Assembly: GCA_947491985.1 (NCBI GenBank)
Contig: CANLLR010000019.1
Location: forward strand, 1 to 54,121
Reading direction: 5' to 3'
Length of the DNA stretch: 54,121 nucleotides
Origin: Flavobacteriaceae bacterium
Lineage (GTDB): Bacteria; Bacteroidota; Bacteroidia; Flavobacteriales; Flavobacteriaceae
Under the pieces are notes generated by a model. The model saw nothing but the letters and a program-made list of their open reading frames with translations. It ran no database searches and was not told the origin of the DNA. This document shows positions 9,001 to 16,266 of the stretch, piece by piece; within the stretch, counting starts at the first letter, position 1; each line of letters begins with the position of its first letter. Position numbers and translations under genes: made by a program.

Positions 9001-9882
9001 ACCAATTGCCCCATCAATTACTGGTTGACTTTGGTTTAATAAGGCATTACCCGTGTTTGAATTATCAAAACTATCGGAGTCAATAAAAATAATAACATCG
9101 TTATTAGCCACCAAATTCATTCTAAATGACATGTCATTTTCAAAAACACCATTAACTCTTGTCATAGTTATTACCATTGCTGATAAAACTGCAGCTTTTT
9201 TCTGAGCTAAAGTACCAGCACCCAATCCCGCGGCATTAACATGAAAAGCCGCATATTCAATGGTACATGCCATAGCCAAACGATACGTTCTAAAAAAACT
9301 ATCACTAGCTCGGTTTTGCAGTCCTTGTTCAATTAACTTGTCTGTTTCGGATGTGTCATCAGCAACATGACATTGAAAAGAAGTAGACGGACTCACATCT
9401 TGTTTACGATACACTATGTAATTGTTCAAATCTTTGGTATAGGTATCAATATAGAAAGTACCATTTTCACCATTGAGTACCATAGCATGTAAACCAAAAA
9501 GTGTCACACTCAACCGAATGGTCTGTGCAGGGTTCTTGATACTTCTACCCGAATACGATTTTAAGTCAAGAAACTTATCCGACAATCCTTTTTCCATTAC
9601 TGGAGCTTCATAAATGTAATAGGCTTCTAACGTTCCATTCGGATTTGGAAACGAGATAATTACATTTGATGGAATGTTCAAAGCATCTAAAGGAGCTTGC
9701 TGCAATTGGGTTGTAAGCAATTCTAAATTCAGTGAAAACAATTCAAATTTTCTTGGTTGAGCGGCACGTTCCATTTTAGTCAAAGAAAGCGTTGCTGCTT
9801 CAGAACTACGATTCCAAAGCGGCGACTGACCAAAACCAAAAGAAAAAATAAAAAGAGCAAGTAATAGTAATGTTTTTTTCAT
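6100..9882 (-). CDS. Large secreted reprolysin-like metalloprotease with FN3, GEVED and dockerin-like repeats
   Basis: A 1260-aa exported multidomain protein. The start is set at MKKTLLLLALFIFSFGFGQ, a signal peptide; the frame extends eight codons further but hides it. A propeptide-like region covers about 20-185, then the catalytic domain with HEMGHQWGANH at 344-354 (HExxHxxGxxH zinc site) and a Met-turn STIMGYAG around 377, the signature of metzincins. About 520-640 resembles the beta domain often found after these proteases. Three fibronectin III domains span roughly 655-920, a GEVED domain about 950-1065, and the C-terminus (1197-1255) has two Ca-binding DxNxDxxxDxxD loops (GDINQDESIDLGD and TDLNGDGSVDPGD). 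It probably degrades extracellular protein. No canonical T9SS C-terminal domain is recognisable, so its export or anchoring route is unclear. Confidence 0.93.
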   Translation of the reverse strand: MKKTLLLLALFIFSFGFGQSPLWNRSSEAATLSLTKMERAAQPRKFELFSLNLELLTTQLQQAPLDALNIPSNVIISFPNPNGTLEAYYIYEAPVMEKGLSDKFLDLKSYSGRSIKNPAQTIRLSVTLFGLHAMVLNGENGTFYIDTYTKDLNNYIVYRKQDVSPSTSFQCHVADDTSETDKLIEQGLQNRASDSFFRTYRLAMACTIEYAAFHVNAAGLGAGTLAQKKAAVLSAMVITMTRVNGVFENDMSFRMNLVANNDVIIFIDSDSFDNSNTGNALLNQSQPVIDGAIGLANYDIGHTVSTGGGGVAQLFSPCTANKARGITGLGSPVGDPFDIDYVAHEMGHQWGANHTQNNACNRNAATAVEPGSASTIMGYAGICAPNVQSNSDAYFHTVNISEMISFINGTGGSCAVAIANGNAAPTSNAGADFTIPLGTPFILKGAATDFNGDALTYCWEQTNNQTSTQPPTQTATVGPNFRSLLPTSSPNRYMPPLASVVAGNLAPTWEVVPTVARTMNFALTVRDNRTPNGGQTQRDNMVLTVASVGPFLVTSPNTAVSYIGNSTQTMTWNVAGTTANGINCANVDIYLSTNGGLTFPILLQLGTPNDGTQAVNIPNLQGANNRIMIMGSNHIFYDVSNTNFTITAGTPETTNPNPPTLSASGTTATSTVLSWSGAFDNIAVTGYNIYRNAVLIGTSTLSPYTATGLVANTTYAFTVRARDADGNLSVPSNTVNVTTLGPDVTPPTAPTLSASGTTSTTTNLSWTVATDNTGVTGYEIYRNTVFIGTTTLATIFNVTGLSPSTSYAFNVKSKDAAGNLSPNSNTINITTLAPDTTPPSAPVLSASVTTSSGTSLSWTPSTDNIGVTGYNIYQGALLVGTIAATTVDITGLVPLTTYSFTVRALDAAGNLSIASNVVTLTTSQYTYCTSQGNSVVDELIGNVQLGTINNASSGGIGYTDFTAISTNLVQGSNQTITITPFWTGTIYPEGYGVFIDYNNDGDFIDAGETVFTIAASTTTPIVGNFTVPVTATLGATRMRVSLKYDGIPTPCETFSFGQVEDYTVNIVGPNTVVTAKLYIEGFYDTVTNVMRPVKANQGVGSSSTDVDDVTFELRDATSYALVATTTAIVQTNGLATATFNSALSGSYYLAIKHRNGIQTWSAAPLAISSSTPTYDFTNLATKAFGSNMVQVEPGVWAFYSGDINQDESIDLGDYSLWEADSNAFAFGVFATDLNGDGSVDPGDYSIWESNGNNFIFSSHP

Positions 9883-10017
9883 AATAATGTATAATTGGTA
9901 AGCCAAATTTAAAATAATTATCTGATAATCATAATCCTATCGCAAATAAATCATAAAAATGCAATACAAAACAGTAACAAGTGTTTTTTTAATCAATAAA
10001 TAAAAAGAATCGTAGAA

Positions 10018-10033
10018 TAACTTTGTATTTTTG
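10018..10033 (+). promoter_or_regulatory. Overlapping -7 boxes
   Basis: TAACTTTG (10018-10025) and TATTTTTG (10026-10033) both fit TAnnTTTG. They sit directly before the TTG at 10036 and no good TTG -33 element is seen upstream. If either box is used, transcription would begin at or just after the annotated start codon. Confidence 0.45.
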
Positions 10034-10035
10034 AC

Positions 10036-10980
10036 TTGCGTAAAGTAATCCAACAAAGCATACCCAACTTAACCCAATTTCAATTGAACAACTACCTTAT
10101 TTATTTAGCTTTTGGGAAGGATGATTATCTAAAAGAAGCGCTGTATTCATTGCTTTCGTTTTACAATTTCCATGCAAAAGAGGATACGATAAAAGTCCTC
10201 ATTTACACCGATACATCCGATTATTTTAAAAAAGTACTTCCATCTGATGTGGTTTATCACACCATCGATGATGAAACGATAAGCAGTTGGAAAGGCAACT
10301 TAAATTACGTCTACCGTCTCAAAACCAAAGTCCTACAAGACGTTTGTAAACGGTATACTGGCAATTTTTTATTTGCAGATACGGATACTGTTTTTCTTAA
10401 AAATAGCCGTTCGTTATTCCAGCAAATTGAAGCTGCCGAATTACTTTTGGACACCTGTGAAGGAAAACTAGTAGATAATAAAGGTGGCATTGCTACCAAA
10501 ACCAAGCGTTTTTTAAAGATGCAAAATACTTTTTCAATTGCATCAGATACCGATATTATTTATATCGATGAACAATTTGTAGCATGGAATTCGGGCACTA
10601 TTGGGTTTACAAATGCCTTGGCTAATACCTTGGTTTGTGTAGAAGAATTGATCGACGAATTGTATGCCAAAAGCAATTTGTTTGTCGTAGAACAAATCGC
10701 GTTGAGCTACTATTTTCAAAAGCTAAAAGAACCTAAAGCTACTAAAGATTTCCTTCACCATTATTGGGATTTTAAAGAATTTCGTCCTATTCTAATTGAT
10801 TTTTTTAATCACAACAAATCGAAAAGTCTGACCGAATTAATTGTTGAAATGGATAAAATTCATCCTCAAAGATTGGCTGTCGAAAAAAGAAAGTATAAGA
10901 AATTGCCTTTCCTTCAAAAGCAATGGCGCAAAATAACTACAGGCAAAAAGTGGAAAATGCCAACCTACTATTTAGACTAA
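10036..10980 (+). CDS. Putative glycosyltransferase (GT-A fold)
   Basis: Up to 314 aa. It has the layout of a nucleotide-sugar transferase: an N-terminal strand YLIYLAFGKDDYLKEALYSL, then FLFADTDTVFL near residue 110, whose DxD (Asp115, Asp117) would bind metal and sugar nucleotide. There is no signal peptide or membrane helix, and the C-terminus is basic. No ATG lies near the N-terminus. TTG at 10036 is the longest choice but almost touches the -7 box, so TTG at 10084 or a leaderless message is possible. It opens the polysaccharide region and is followed by dapD with a separate promoter. The donor and acceptor sugars are unknown. Confidence 0.7.
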   Translation: MRKVIQQSIPNLTQFQLNNYLIYLAFGKDDYLKEALYSLLSFYNFHAKEDTIKVLIYTDTSDYFKKVLPSDVVYHTIDDETISSWKGNLNYVYRLKTKVLQDVCKRYTGNFLFADTDTVFLKNSRSLFQQIEAAELLLDTCEGKLVDNKGGIATKTKRFLKMQNTFSIASDTDIIYIDEQFVAWNSGTIGFTNALANTLVCVEELIDELYAKSNLFVVEQIALSYYFQKLKEPKATKDFLHHYWDFKEFRPILIDFFNHNKSKSLTELIVEMDKIHPQRLAVEKRKYKKLPFLQKQWRKITTGKKWKMPTYYLD

Positions 10981-11019
10981 TTATTAATTTCCAACACTTC
11001 AAAACAACTGTATTTCTCT

Positions 11020-11027
11020 TATCTTTG
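11020..11027 (+). promoter_or_regulatory. -7 box for dapD
   Basis: TATCTTTG, 22 bases before the dapD ATG, matches the Bacteroidetes -7 consensus. The -33 region is poor. Confidence 0.5.
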
Positions 11028-11049
11028 CACTAACTTTTTTTTTACAATT

Positions 11050-11865
11050 ATGACCGAATTACGCACTATCATTGAACAAGCTTGGGATAACCGCGCTTTA
11101 CTACAAGAACCAACAACTACCAGAGCCATTAGAGATGTCATTCATTTATTGGATGAAGGAACGTTGCGTGTTGCCGAACCAACAACCGACGGTTGGCAAG
11201 TTAACGAATGGGTGAAAAAAGCCGTTCTACTATATTTTCCAATTCAGAAAATGGAAACCTGGGAAGCCGGAATTTTTGAATACCACGATAAAATGGTGTT
11301 AAAAACCAATTATGCCGAAAAAGGTATTCGTGTAGTGCCACCAGCAACGGCTCGTTATGGTGCTTACATTTCTAAAGGCGTAATTTTAATGCCAAGTTAT
11401 GTGAATATCGGTGCCTATGTCGATGAAGGAACAATGGTCGATACTTGGGCAACAGTTGGAAGTTGTGCTCAAATTGGCAAAAACGTTCACCTTAGTGGTG
11501 GTGTTGGAATTGGTGGTGTTTTAGAACCCTTGCAAGCTGCTCCAGTTATCATTGAAGACGGCGCATTTATTGGCTCTCGATGCATTGTTGTAGAAGGTGT
11601 TCGCGTAGGTAAAGAAGCTGTTTTAGGAGCGAACGTTTGTTTGACTGCTTCTACTAAAATTATTGATGTAACAGGAGAAACCCCTGTGGAAAGAAAAGGG
11701 TATGTACCCGAACGCTCTGTTGTGATTCCGGGAAGTTATATGAAAACATTTGCTGCAGGCGAATACCAAGTGCCTTGCGCTTTAATCATCGGAACTCGAA
11801 AGCCTTCGACCGATTTAAAAACGTCGTTGAATGATGCTTTACGGGAATATGATGTAGCTGTTTAA
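11050..11865 (+). CDS. dapD: 2,3,4,5-tetrahydropyridine-2,6-dicarboxylate N-succinyltransferase
   Basis: A 271-aa enzyme of lysine and diaminopimelate synthesis that transfers succinyl from succinyl-CoA to tetrahydrodipicolinate. An N-terminal helical domain (1 to about 95) is followed by left-handed beta-helix hexapeptide turns (YVNIGAYVDEGTMVDTWATV, SCAQIGKNVHLSGGVGIGG). The family block GGVLEPLQAAPVIIEDGAFIG and the C-terminal RKPSTDLKTSLNDALR are also present. Length matches the family. It is encoded alone in a polysaccharide neighbourhood, with its own -7 box and a strong hairpin at its 3' end. Confidence 0.97.
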   Translation: MTELRTIIEQAWDNRALLQEPTTTRAIRDVIHLLDEGTLRVAEPTTDGWQVNEWVKKAVLLYFPIQKMETWEAGIFEYHDKMVLKTNYAEKGIRVVPPATARYGAYISKGVILMPSYVNIGAYVDEGTMVDTWATVGSCAQIGKNVHLSGGVGIGGVLEPLQAAPVIIEDGAFIGSRCIVVEGVRVGKEAVLGANVCLTASTKIIDVTGETPVERKGYVPERSVVIPGSYMKTFAAGEYQVPCALIIGTRKPSTDLKTSLNDALREYDVAV

Positions 11866-11874
11866 TTGAGATGG

Positions 11875-11924
11875 CAGTGCTCAGTGTTCAGTTGGCAATA
11901 CTGCTGACTGAACACTGAGCACTG
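11875..11924. terminator. Perfect 18-bp hairpin between convergent genes
   Basis: CAGTGCTCAGTGTTCAGT (11875-11892) and ACTGAACACTGAGCACTG (11907-11924) are perfect inverted copies around a 14-base loop. The hairpin fills the gap between dapD and the minus-strand kinase-like gene and could stop both transcripts. There is no good T-run directly after either arm, so it may act as an RNA-stability hairpin or be a dispersed element rather than a classical terminator. Confidence 0.7.
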
Positions 11925-11928
11925 TAAA

Positions 11929-12690
11929 CTAACTTTTCTTCCCTATCTTTCTTTTAAGATACTTTTTCTTAGTAATCTTTCGCTTGAATTGTGTCGATTT
12001 TTCTAAAAGAATAGCATGCAATTTAGTTTCCGATTGTTGACTCAAACTCGCGTATTTCTTTGCGACTATTTGAATCATTTGTTTGGACAGCCACATCTTT
12101 TTGAAATTATTCATGCGTTGTTCCGTCGTTAGCTTTTGAAATTGCATCCGATTCAAATCGACCAAATAAAAGTCATACTTCCCCTGTCTTTTTTTAACAA
12201 TCAACGTGTTTCCTGGCGAATGATCTAAAAAATTCACTTTGGCTTCGTGCATTTTAAAAGTAAACGCAGTAAACTCTTGCAAAATAAGTTCCCTTTCGGG
12301 GAATAACGGATCGTGTATTAATTCACGAATGGTAAAATCATAATCAATTTGGTGGCAGATATAAAAACTATTACCCAACAATCCCAACGCATTTCGCTCT
12401 TCCAAATAGGCAACTGGAAAAGGAGTTGCAATACCGTTTTCCAATAAATAATTGGCAAAATCAAAAGAGCGTTTGGCTTTGGTACTTCTGAAAAACGAAT
12501 AAATAATCGATTTTATGAATCCGGGTTTTTGAAAAAACTTAATACTTACTTTTTCATTTCCTAAAACATTTGTTTTAATGGTATTGCGAGCGCCTTTTAC
12601 AACCAAATCGCCTGCTCCAAAAAAAGTGTTAATCAGTTTCAGTAGGCTAGCTTCTTGATTTTTGTAGTTTGGATGAATGGTACTTCTCAC
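11929..12690 (-). CDS. Kdo-kinase/InaA-like lipopolysaccharide kinase family protein
   Basis: A 253-aa protein with a small-kinase fold. An N-terminal lobe carries a conserved Lys region (KVSIKFFQKPG). The catalytic loop is DHSPGNTLIV near residues 153-163, with the metal-binding VDLNRMQF near 180. These match the lipopolysaccharide kinase (KdkA/InaA/WaaP) superfamily, which phosphorylates Kdo or heptose in the LPS inner core. The C-terminus is very basic. It is divergent from the GT9 gene, with a shared promoter region at 12691-12752. Substrate assignment rests on family and neighbourhood only. Confidence 0.82.
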   Translation of the reverse strand: MRSTIHPNYKNQEASLLKLINTFFGAGDLVVKGARNTIKTNVLGNEKVSIKFFQKPGFIKSIIYSFFRSTKAKRSFDFANYLLENGIATPFPVAYLEERNALGLLGNSFYICHQIDYDFTIRELIHDPLFPERELILQEFTAFTFKMHEAKVNFLDHSPGNTLIVKKRQGKYDFYLVDLNRMQFQKLTTEQRMNNFKKMWLSKQMIQIVAKKYASLSQQSETKLHAILLEKSTQFKRKITKKKYLKRKIGKKS

Positions 12691-12752
12691 AATAGTAAAT
12701 TATAGTTGGGTAAAAGTATAAAAAAATGTACTTTGCACCAATAATTAGTTTT

Positions 12753-13814
12753 ATGAAGAAGGTTTTAATTATTCAAAACAAACGTATCGGTGATGTGCTC
12801 ATCAGTTCGGTGATCGCCAATAATTTTAAGAAAAAATATCCTGACAGCGAAATACATTTGATGGCCTATGAATTCACTCATGGCGTAATTACTAATAATC
12901 CTAATATTGATAAAATTATTTCTATCAATGAAAAGAAACTTAAAAAGTTTTCGAATTTAATTCAAACCATTCGCAACGTTCGCAAAGAAAAATACGATAT
13001 CATTTTCGATCCGTATTCCAAATTGCAAAGCCGACTCATTTGTAAATTTGGTGGTGCCAAGCAAACTGTAGGTCATAAAAGCCGAAAAAAACTAGGTAAC
13101 TTTGGCTATTACACCCATCCAACTAGTATTTTAAAAGAAAAAACACAGGTTTGTGGAAAGGCAATCGAAGACCGAATTCACTTACTGCAACAAGTCGACA
13201 CTTTTTCCGATATCGATTATGAACCTAAAATTTTCTTAACCGAAGAGGAAAAGCAATTTCGTGTTCCCGAACGCTACCAATCGAAAAAAATAATCATGTT
13301 GGGCATTTTGGGAAGTACACCGCAAAAGTCGATGCCTTATGAATACATAGCGCAAATAGTAGATTATATTGCCACCACTTTTGACTGCTATTTGCTGTTT
13401 AATTTTGCGCCCAATCAGAAAGAAGAAGCCGACAAAATTTATAATTTATGTCAAAATAAAGCCAATATAATCTTGGATGTTTACGCCAAAAGCATTCGTG
13501 ATTTTGCCGTTTTGATGAACCAATGTGCGGTGTTAGTTTCGAATGAAGGCGGAACAGTTCATATCGCTAAAGCAATAGGAAAACCAACATTTACGCTTTT
13601 TTCACCCTACATAAATAAAGACGATTGGAGTAGTTTTGAAGATGGAGTATTGCACAAATCGGTGCATTTATTAGATTTTATTCCGGATGCGATTTCAAAT
13701 CTATCCTACGAACAAAGCAAAGCTATTGAAAAAAACCCTCGAGAATTGTATTTAAGGTTAACGCCAAAAATGATAATTCCCGAATTACATACTTTTTTAG
13801 AAAGGCATTTGTAA
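12753..13814 (+). CDS. Glycosyltransferase family 9 (heptosyltransferase-like)
   Basis: A 353-aa GT-B enzyme. The start was placed at MKKVLIIQNKRIGDVLISSV, the standard GT9 N-terminus; the frame opens nine codons earlier, but that part overlaps a likely promoter (TACTTTGC near 12729). The C-terminal half has VLVSNEGGTVHIAKAIGKPT, the nucleotide-sugar binding block of ADP-heptose:LPS heptosyltransferases. It probably adds a heptose or similar sugar to the lipid A core at the inner face of the inner membrane. Pairing with the divergent Kdo-kinase-like gene supports an LPS-core function. Confidence 0.9.
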   Translation: MKKVLIIQNKRIGDVLISSVIANNFKKKYPDSEIHLMAYEFTHGVITNNPNIDKIISINEKKLKKFSNLIQTIRNVRKEKYDIIFDPYSKLQSRLICKFGGAKQTVGHKSRKKLGNFGYYTHPTSILKEKTQVCGKAIEDRIHLLQQVDTFSDIDYEPKIFLTEEEKQFRVPERYQSKKIIMLGILGSTPQKSMPYEYIAQIVDYIATTFDCYLLFNFAPNQKEEADKIYNLCQNKANIILDVYAKSIRDFAVLMNQCAVLVSNEGGTVHIAKAIGKPTFTLFSPYINKDDWSSFEDGVLHKSVHLLDFIPDAISNLSYEQSKAIEKNPRELYLRLTPKMIIPELHTFLERHL

Positions 13815-13823
13815 ACTAGTTTT

Positions 13824-14657
13824 CTATGCAATTGACGCCACCTTTTTAACTATCCCAAACTCTGTCCAAGTGCGCTTTTGGTCTCTAGTTTCTTTTCTAA
13901 TTTGAAGATTTTTCTCAATCATTTCAGGTTTTACATAACCTCGAGCATGATCTAAATGAATGCAAACTGTAGAATAGCGAATTTGTTTTGATTTGGTTCC
14001 CAAATTCATCATTCGTTCACCAAATTCGCGATCTTCTCCACCATATTGCATTCGCTCATCAAATCCGTTTACGGCTAGTAAATCTTTCTTCCAACCCGAA
14101 GCATTATGTCCGTTCCAGCTTGCTGTTGTTGGCGTAGAGTAATTTAAAAACCAACTTTTTAAACCGTTGGCTACTAATTTATTGTTCTTAAATGAAATCT
14201 TTATACCGTTCTTTTTTAACCATTTTAAATCAAAACACTTCCCAGCATAAATTTCTTCTCGGGTAATTTGTTGGGATAAATTCATCGGTAATTTATAATA
14301 ACCCCCCGACAAAAAGTAACCTTCTTCACGGTGCTTTATATGCTGTTCGATAAAGTCTTCTCTTGGAATACAATCGCCATCTGTCATTAAAATATAATCA
14401 GTAGCCGATTCTTGAATGGCCTTGTTAAGAATAATGGTTTTCTGAAAACCGTTGTCCTCGTGCCAAACATGTTTTATAGGAAAAAAGACTTCTTTTTGAA
14501 TGCTTTCAAGACACAATCGAGTACGTTCATCAGAACCATCGTCGGCGATGACTACTTCAAAATTGCGGTACGTTTGCGTGTTGTATCCATAAAGGACTTT
14601 GGTCAACCACTCCGGTGAATTAAACGTACTAATGATAACAGAAATATCTTTTTTCAT
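13824..14657 (-). CDS. Glycosyltransferase family 2
   Basis: A 277-aa GT-A enzyme starting MKKDISVIISTFNSPEWLTK. It has the family signature VVIADDGSDERT and the DxD-like LMTDGDCIPREDF. GWKKDLLAVNGFDERMQYGGEDREFGERM in the middle resembles the acceptor/catalytic ED motif of galactosyl- and chondroitin-type GT2 enzymes (written here only as a region around residues 190-220). The start at 14657 is chosen because a -7 box lies just upstream and the longer frame adds an atypical leader. It is convergent with the GT9 gene and divergent from the next GT2. Sugar specificity is unknown. Confidence 0.88.
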   Translation of the reverse strand: MKKDISVIISTFNSPEWLTKVLYGYNTQTYRNFEVVIADDGSDERTRLCLESIQKEVFFPIKHVWHEDNGFQKTIILNKAIQESATDYILMTDGDCIPREDFIEQHIKHREEGYFLSGGYYKLPMNLSQQITREEIYAGKCFDLKWLKKNGIKISFKNNKLVANGLKSWFLNYSTPTTASWNGHNASGWKKDLLAVNGFDERMQYGGEDREFGERMMNLGTKSKQIRYSTVCIHLDHARGYVKPEMIEKNLQIRKETRDQKRTWTEFGIVKKVASIA

Positions 14658-14661
14658 AACA

Positions 14662-14692
14662 TTGCAAAGATAAAATATTTTTTCTATGTTTG
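14662..14692. promoter_or_regulatory. Overlapping divergent promoters
   Basis: On the plus strand, TTG (14662-14664), 20 bases, TATGTTTG (14685-14692) lies 18 bases before the ATG at 14711. On the minus strand, TATCTTTG (14672 down to 14665) lies seven bases before the ATG at 14657. The two promoters overlap, so use of one may hinder the other. Confidence 0.6.
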
Positions 14693-14710
14693 AACTCAAC
14701 ATAAATAACC

Positions 14711-15448
14711 ATGCAAACGCTCACTGTAATTATTCCGACATTCAATGAAGAAAACTACCTTGAAGACTCTTTGCTCTCGGTTCGTTTTGCCAATCAAATT
14801 ATTGTTGTTGACTCGTTTAGTTCAGACAACACCGTTGCAATTGCAAAAAAATACAATTGTGAAATAATCGAGCGTAAATTCGATAATTTTTCTAGTCAAA
14901 AAAATGCTGCCTTACATTTAGCAAAAAGTGAATGGATTTTATTTGTGGATGCTGACGAACGGGTGACTGAAAAATTGAAAATAGAAATTGTAGCTACCAT
15001 TAATAACTCCAAACACAAAGCGTACAAAATACGATTTCCACATTTTTATATGAATCGCTTTTTATACCACACTGAAAATAAAGTGGTGCGACTTGTTAAA
15101 AACGAAGACATCCATTTTGAAGGTGAAGTACACGAAAAATTAATTCATAAAGGAAGTGTTGGATTGCTTGAGAATTTTATGATTCATTATACCTATAAAG
15201 GCTTGTTTCATTACATCAAAAAGAAAGATTCGTATGCTTGGTTTCAGGCAAAAATGGCAAAAGAAAAAAACAAAAAAACAAGTTATCTCCATTTGTTTTT
15301 CAAACCGTTTTACCGCTTTTTTCACACCTATTTTATTCGCAAAGGTTTTTTAGATGGAATACCAGGTTTGGCTGTTGCAATAATTGATGCCTATGGTGTA
15401 TTCTCAAGGTATGTAAAAATGATTTTGATTGAAAAAGGGTTACGATAA
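14711..15448 (+). CDS. Glycosyltransferase family 2, WaaE/LgtF type
   Basis: A 245-aa GT2 enzyme: LTVIIPTFNEENYLEDSL at the N-terminus, IIVVDSFSSDNTVAIAKKY, and the DxD WILFVDADERVTEKL. The middle has the GEVHEKLIHKG block seen in the WaaE/LgtF (KDTX) subgroup, which adds glucose or a related sugar to the inner core. The basic C-terminal third (FKPFYRFFHTYFIRKGFLDG) probably docks on the membrane. It is a close paralogue of the gene at 16267-17022; a deacetylase on the other strand separates the two. Confidence 0.88.
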   Translation: MQTLTVIIPTFNEENYLEDSLLSVRFANQIIVVDSFSSDNTVAIAKKYNCEIIERKFDNFSSQKNAALHLAKSEWILFVDADERVTEKLKIEIVATINNSKHKAYKIRFPHFYMNRFLYHTENKVVRLVKNEDIHFEGEVHEKLIHKGSVGLLENFMIHYTYKGLFHYIKKKDSYAWFQAKMAKEKNKKTSYLHLFFKPFYRFFHTYFIRKGFLDGIPGLAVAIIDAYGVFSRYVKMILIEKGLR

Positions 15449-15462
15449 AGCAACTATTCCGC

Positions 15463-16188
15463 TTAAAACAAACGCAATTTACCCCATCGCAATTTACATT
15501 TAAACGTAAAAAAACTGTCCTGTCCTTTGATATCAATACGTTGAATTTCGTACTTGTTTTTAAAAGGAAATGAATTGACACGGTTGCCAATTCGAAAAGC
15601 CATTTTAATATTATTTCTTTTTAATAATTGAAAAAAATGCTCGGATTGAATTCCCTTTTTTGGATAATTCCCATACGGATAGGCCAACGCAGGATACACA
15701 CTTAGATTATGATCTGCAATAAATTGAAAGCTTTGATCAAAATCTAACTGTATTTGAGCTTCGGATAAAGCAGTGTATTTTTGATGTAAAAACGAATGAT
15801 GTCCCAATTCTATTATATTCGCATCTAACGATTTTAATTGGTCAATAGTCATGATTTTCTCGTCAGTTGCGTCGGCTGCTGAATTCCACAAATCGGTTTT
15901 TCCAAGATAAGAAAAGGGTACAAAAAAAGTAGCTTTTAAATTAAATTTTTTTAACAATGGCAAGGCATACCGTAATTGATTCTCGGTTACATCGTCAAAT
16001 GTTATAACTATACTTTTTGTGGGAATGGCTGAATTATTTTCTAATTCTGAAACAAAAAAAGAAGTAAAATTATTGTGGGAAAGAAATTCCAATTGCTGCT
16101 TCAATTTAGAAATAGAAATAGTCAGATTATAACTGTTACTCTCGTCATCCGAAACATTATGATACATTAATATTGGTAATCGAGCCAT
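15463..16188 (-). CDS. Polysaccharide deacetylase (NodB-type)
   Basis: A 241-aa carbohydrate esterase family 4 protein, ARLPILMYHNVS at the N-terminus. Motif 1 TFDD (Asp65-Asp66) and motif 2 HSFLH (His131, His135) supply the base and metal ligands; motif 3 AYPYGNYP is also present. It would remove N- or O-acetyl groups from a polysaccharide. No signal peptide is seen, which suggests action on a precursor in the cytoplasm or a missed start. It is encoded against its neighbours, between two related GT2 genes, and ends 14 bases from the first of them. Confidence 0.9.
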   Translation of the reverse strand: MARLPILMYHNVSDDESNSYNLTISISKLKQQLEFLSHNNFTSFFVSELENNSAIPTKSIVITFDDVTENQLRYALPLLKKFNLKATFFVPFSYLGKTDLWNSAADATDEKIMTIDQLKSLDANIIELGHHSFLHQKYTALSEAQIQLDFDQSFQFIADHNLSVYPALAYPYGNYPKKGIQSEHFFQLLKRNNIKMAFRIGNRVNSFPFKNKYEIQRIDIKGQDSFFTFKCKLRWGKLRLF

Positions 16189-16225
16189 TTATAGAATTAG
16201 TATTAGAAACTAAACGTAAAATTAT

Positions 16226-16233
16226 TACTTTTG
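16226..16233 (+). promoter_or_regulatory. -7 box that argues against an upstream start codon
   Basis: TACTTTTG matches TAnnTTTG and includes the TTG at 16231 that would otherwise be the first start codon of the next gene. Use of this promoter means translation must begin downstream, most likely at TTG 16267. Confidence 0.5.
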
Positions 16234-16266
16234 CTATTATATATACCAAAAAAGTCTATAAATAAT

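Noticed and set aside
16231..16266. TTG start at 16231 for the second WaaE-like gene
   Set aside because: The TTG is part of a TACTTTTG promoter box, and the extra 12 codons add nothing conserved.
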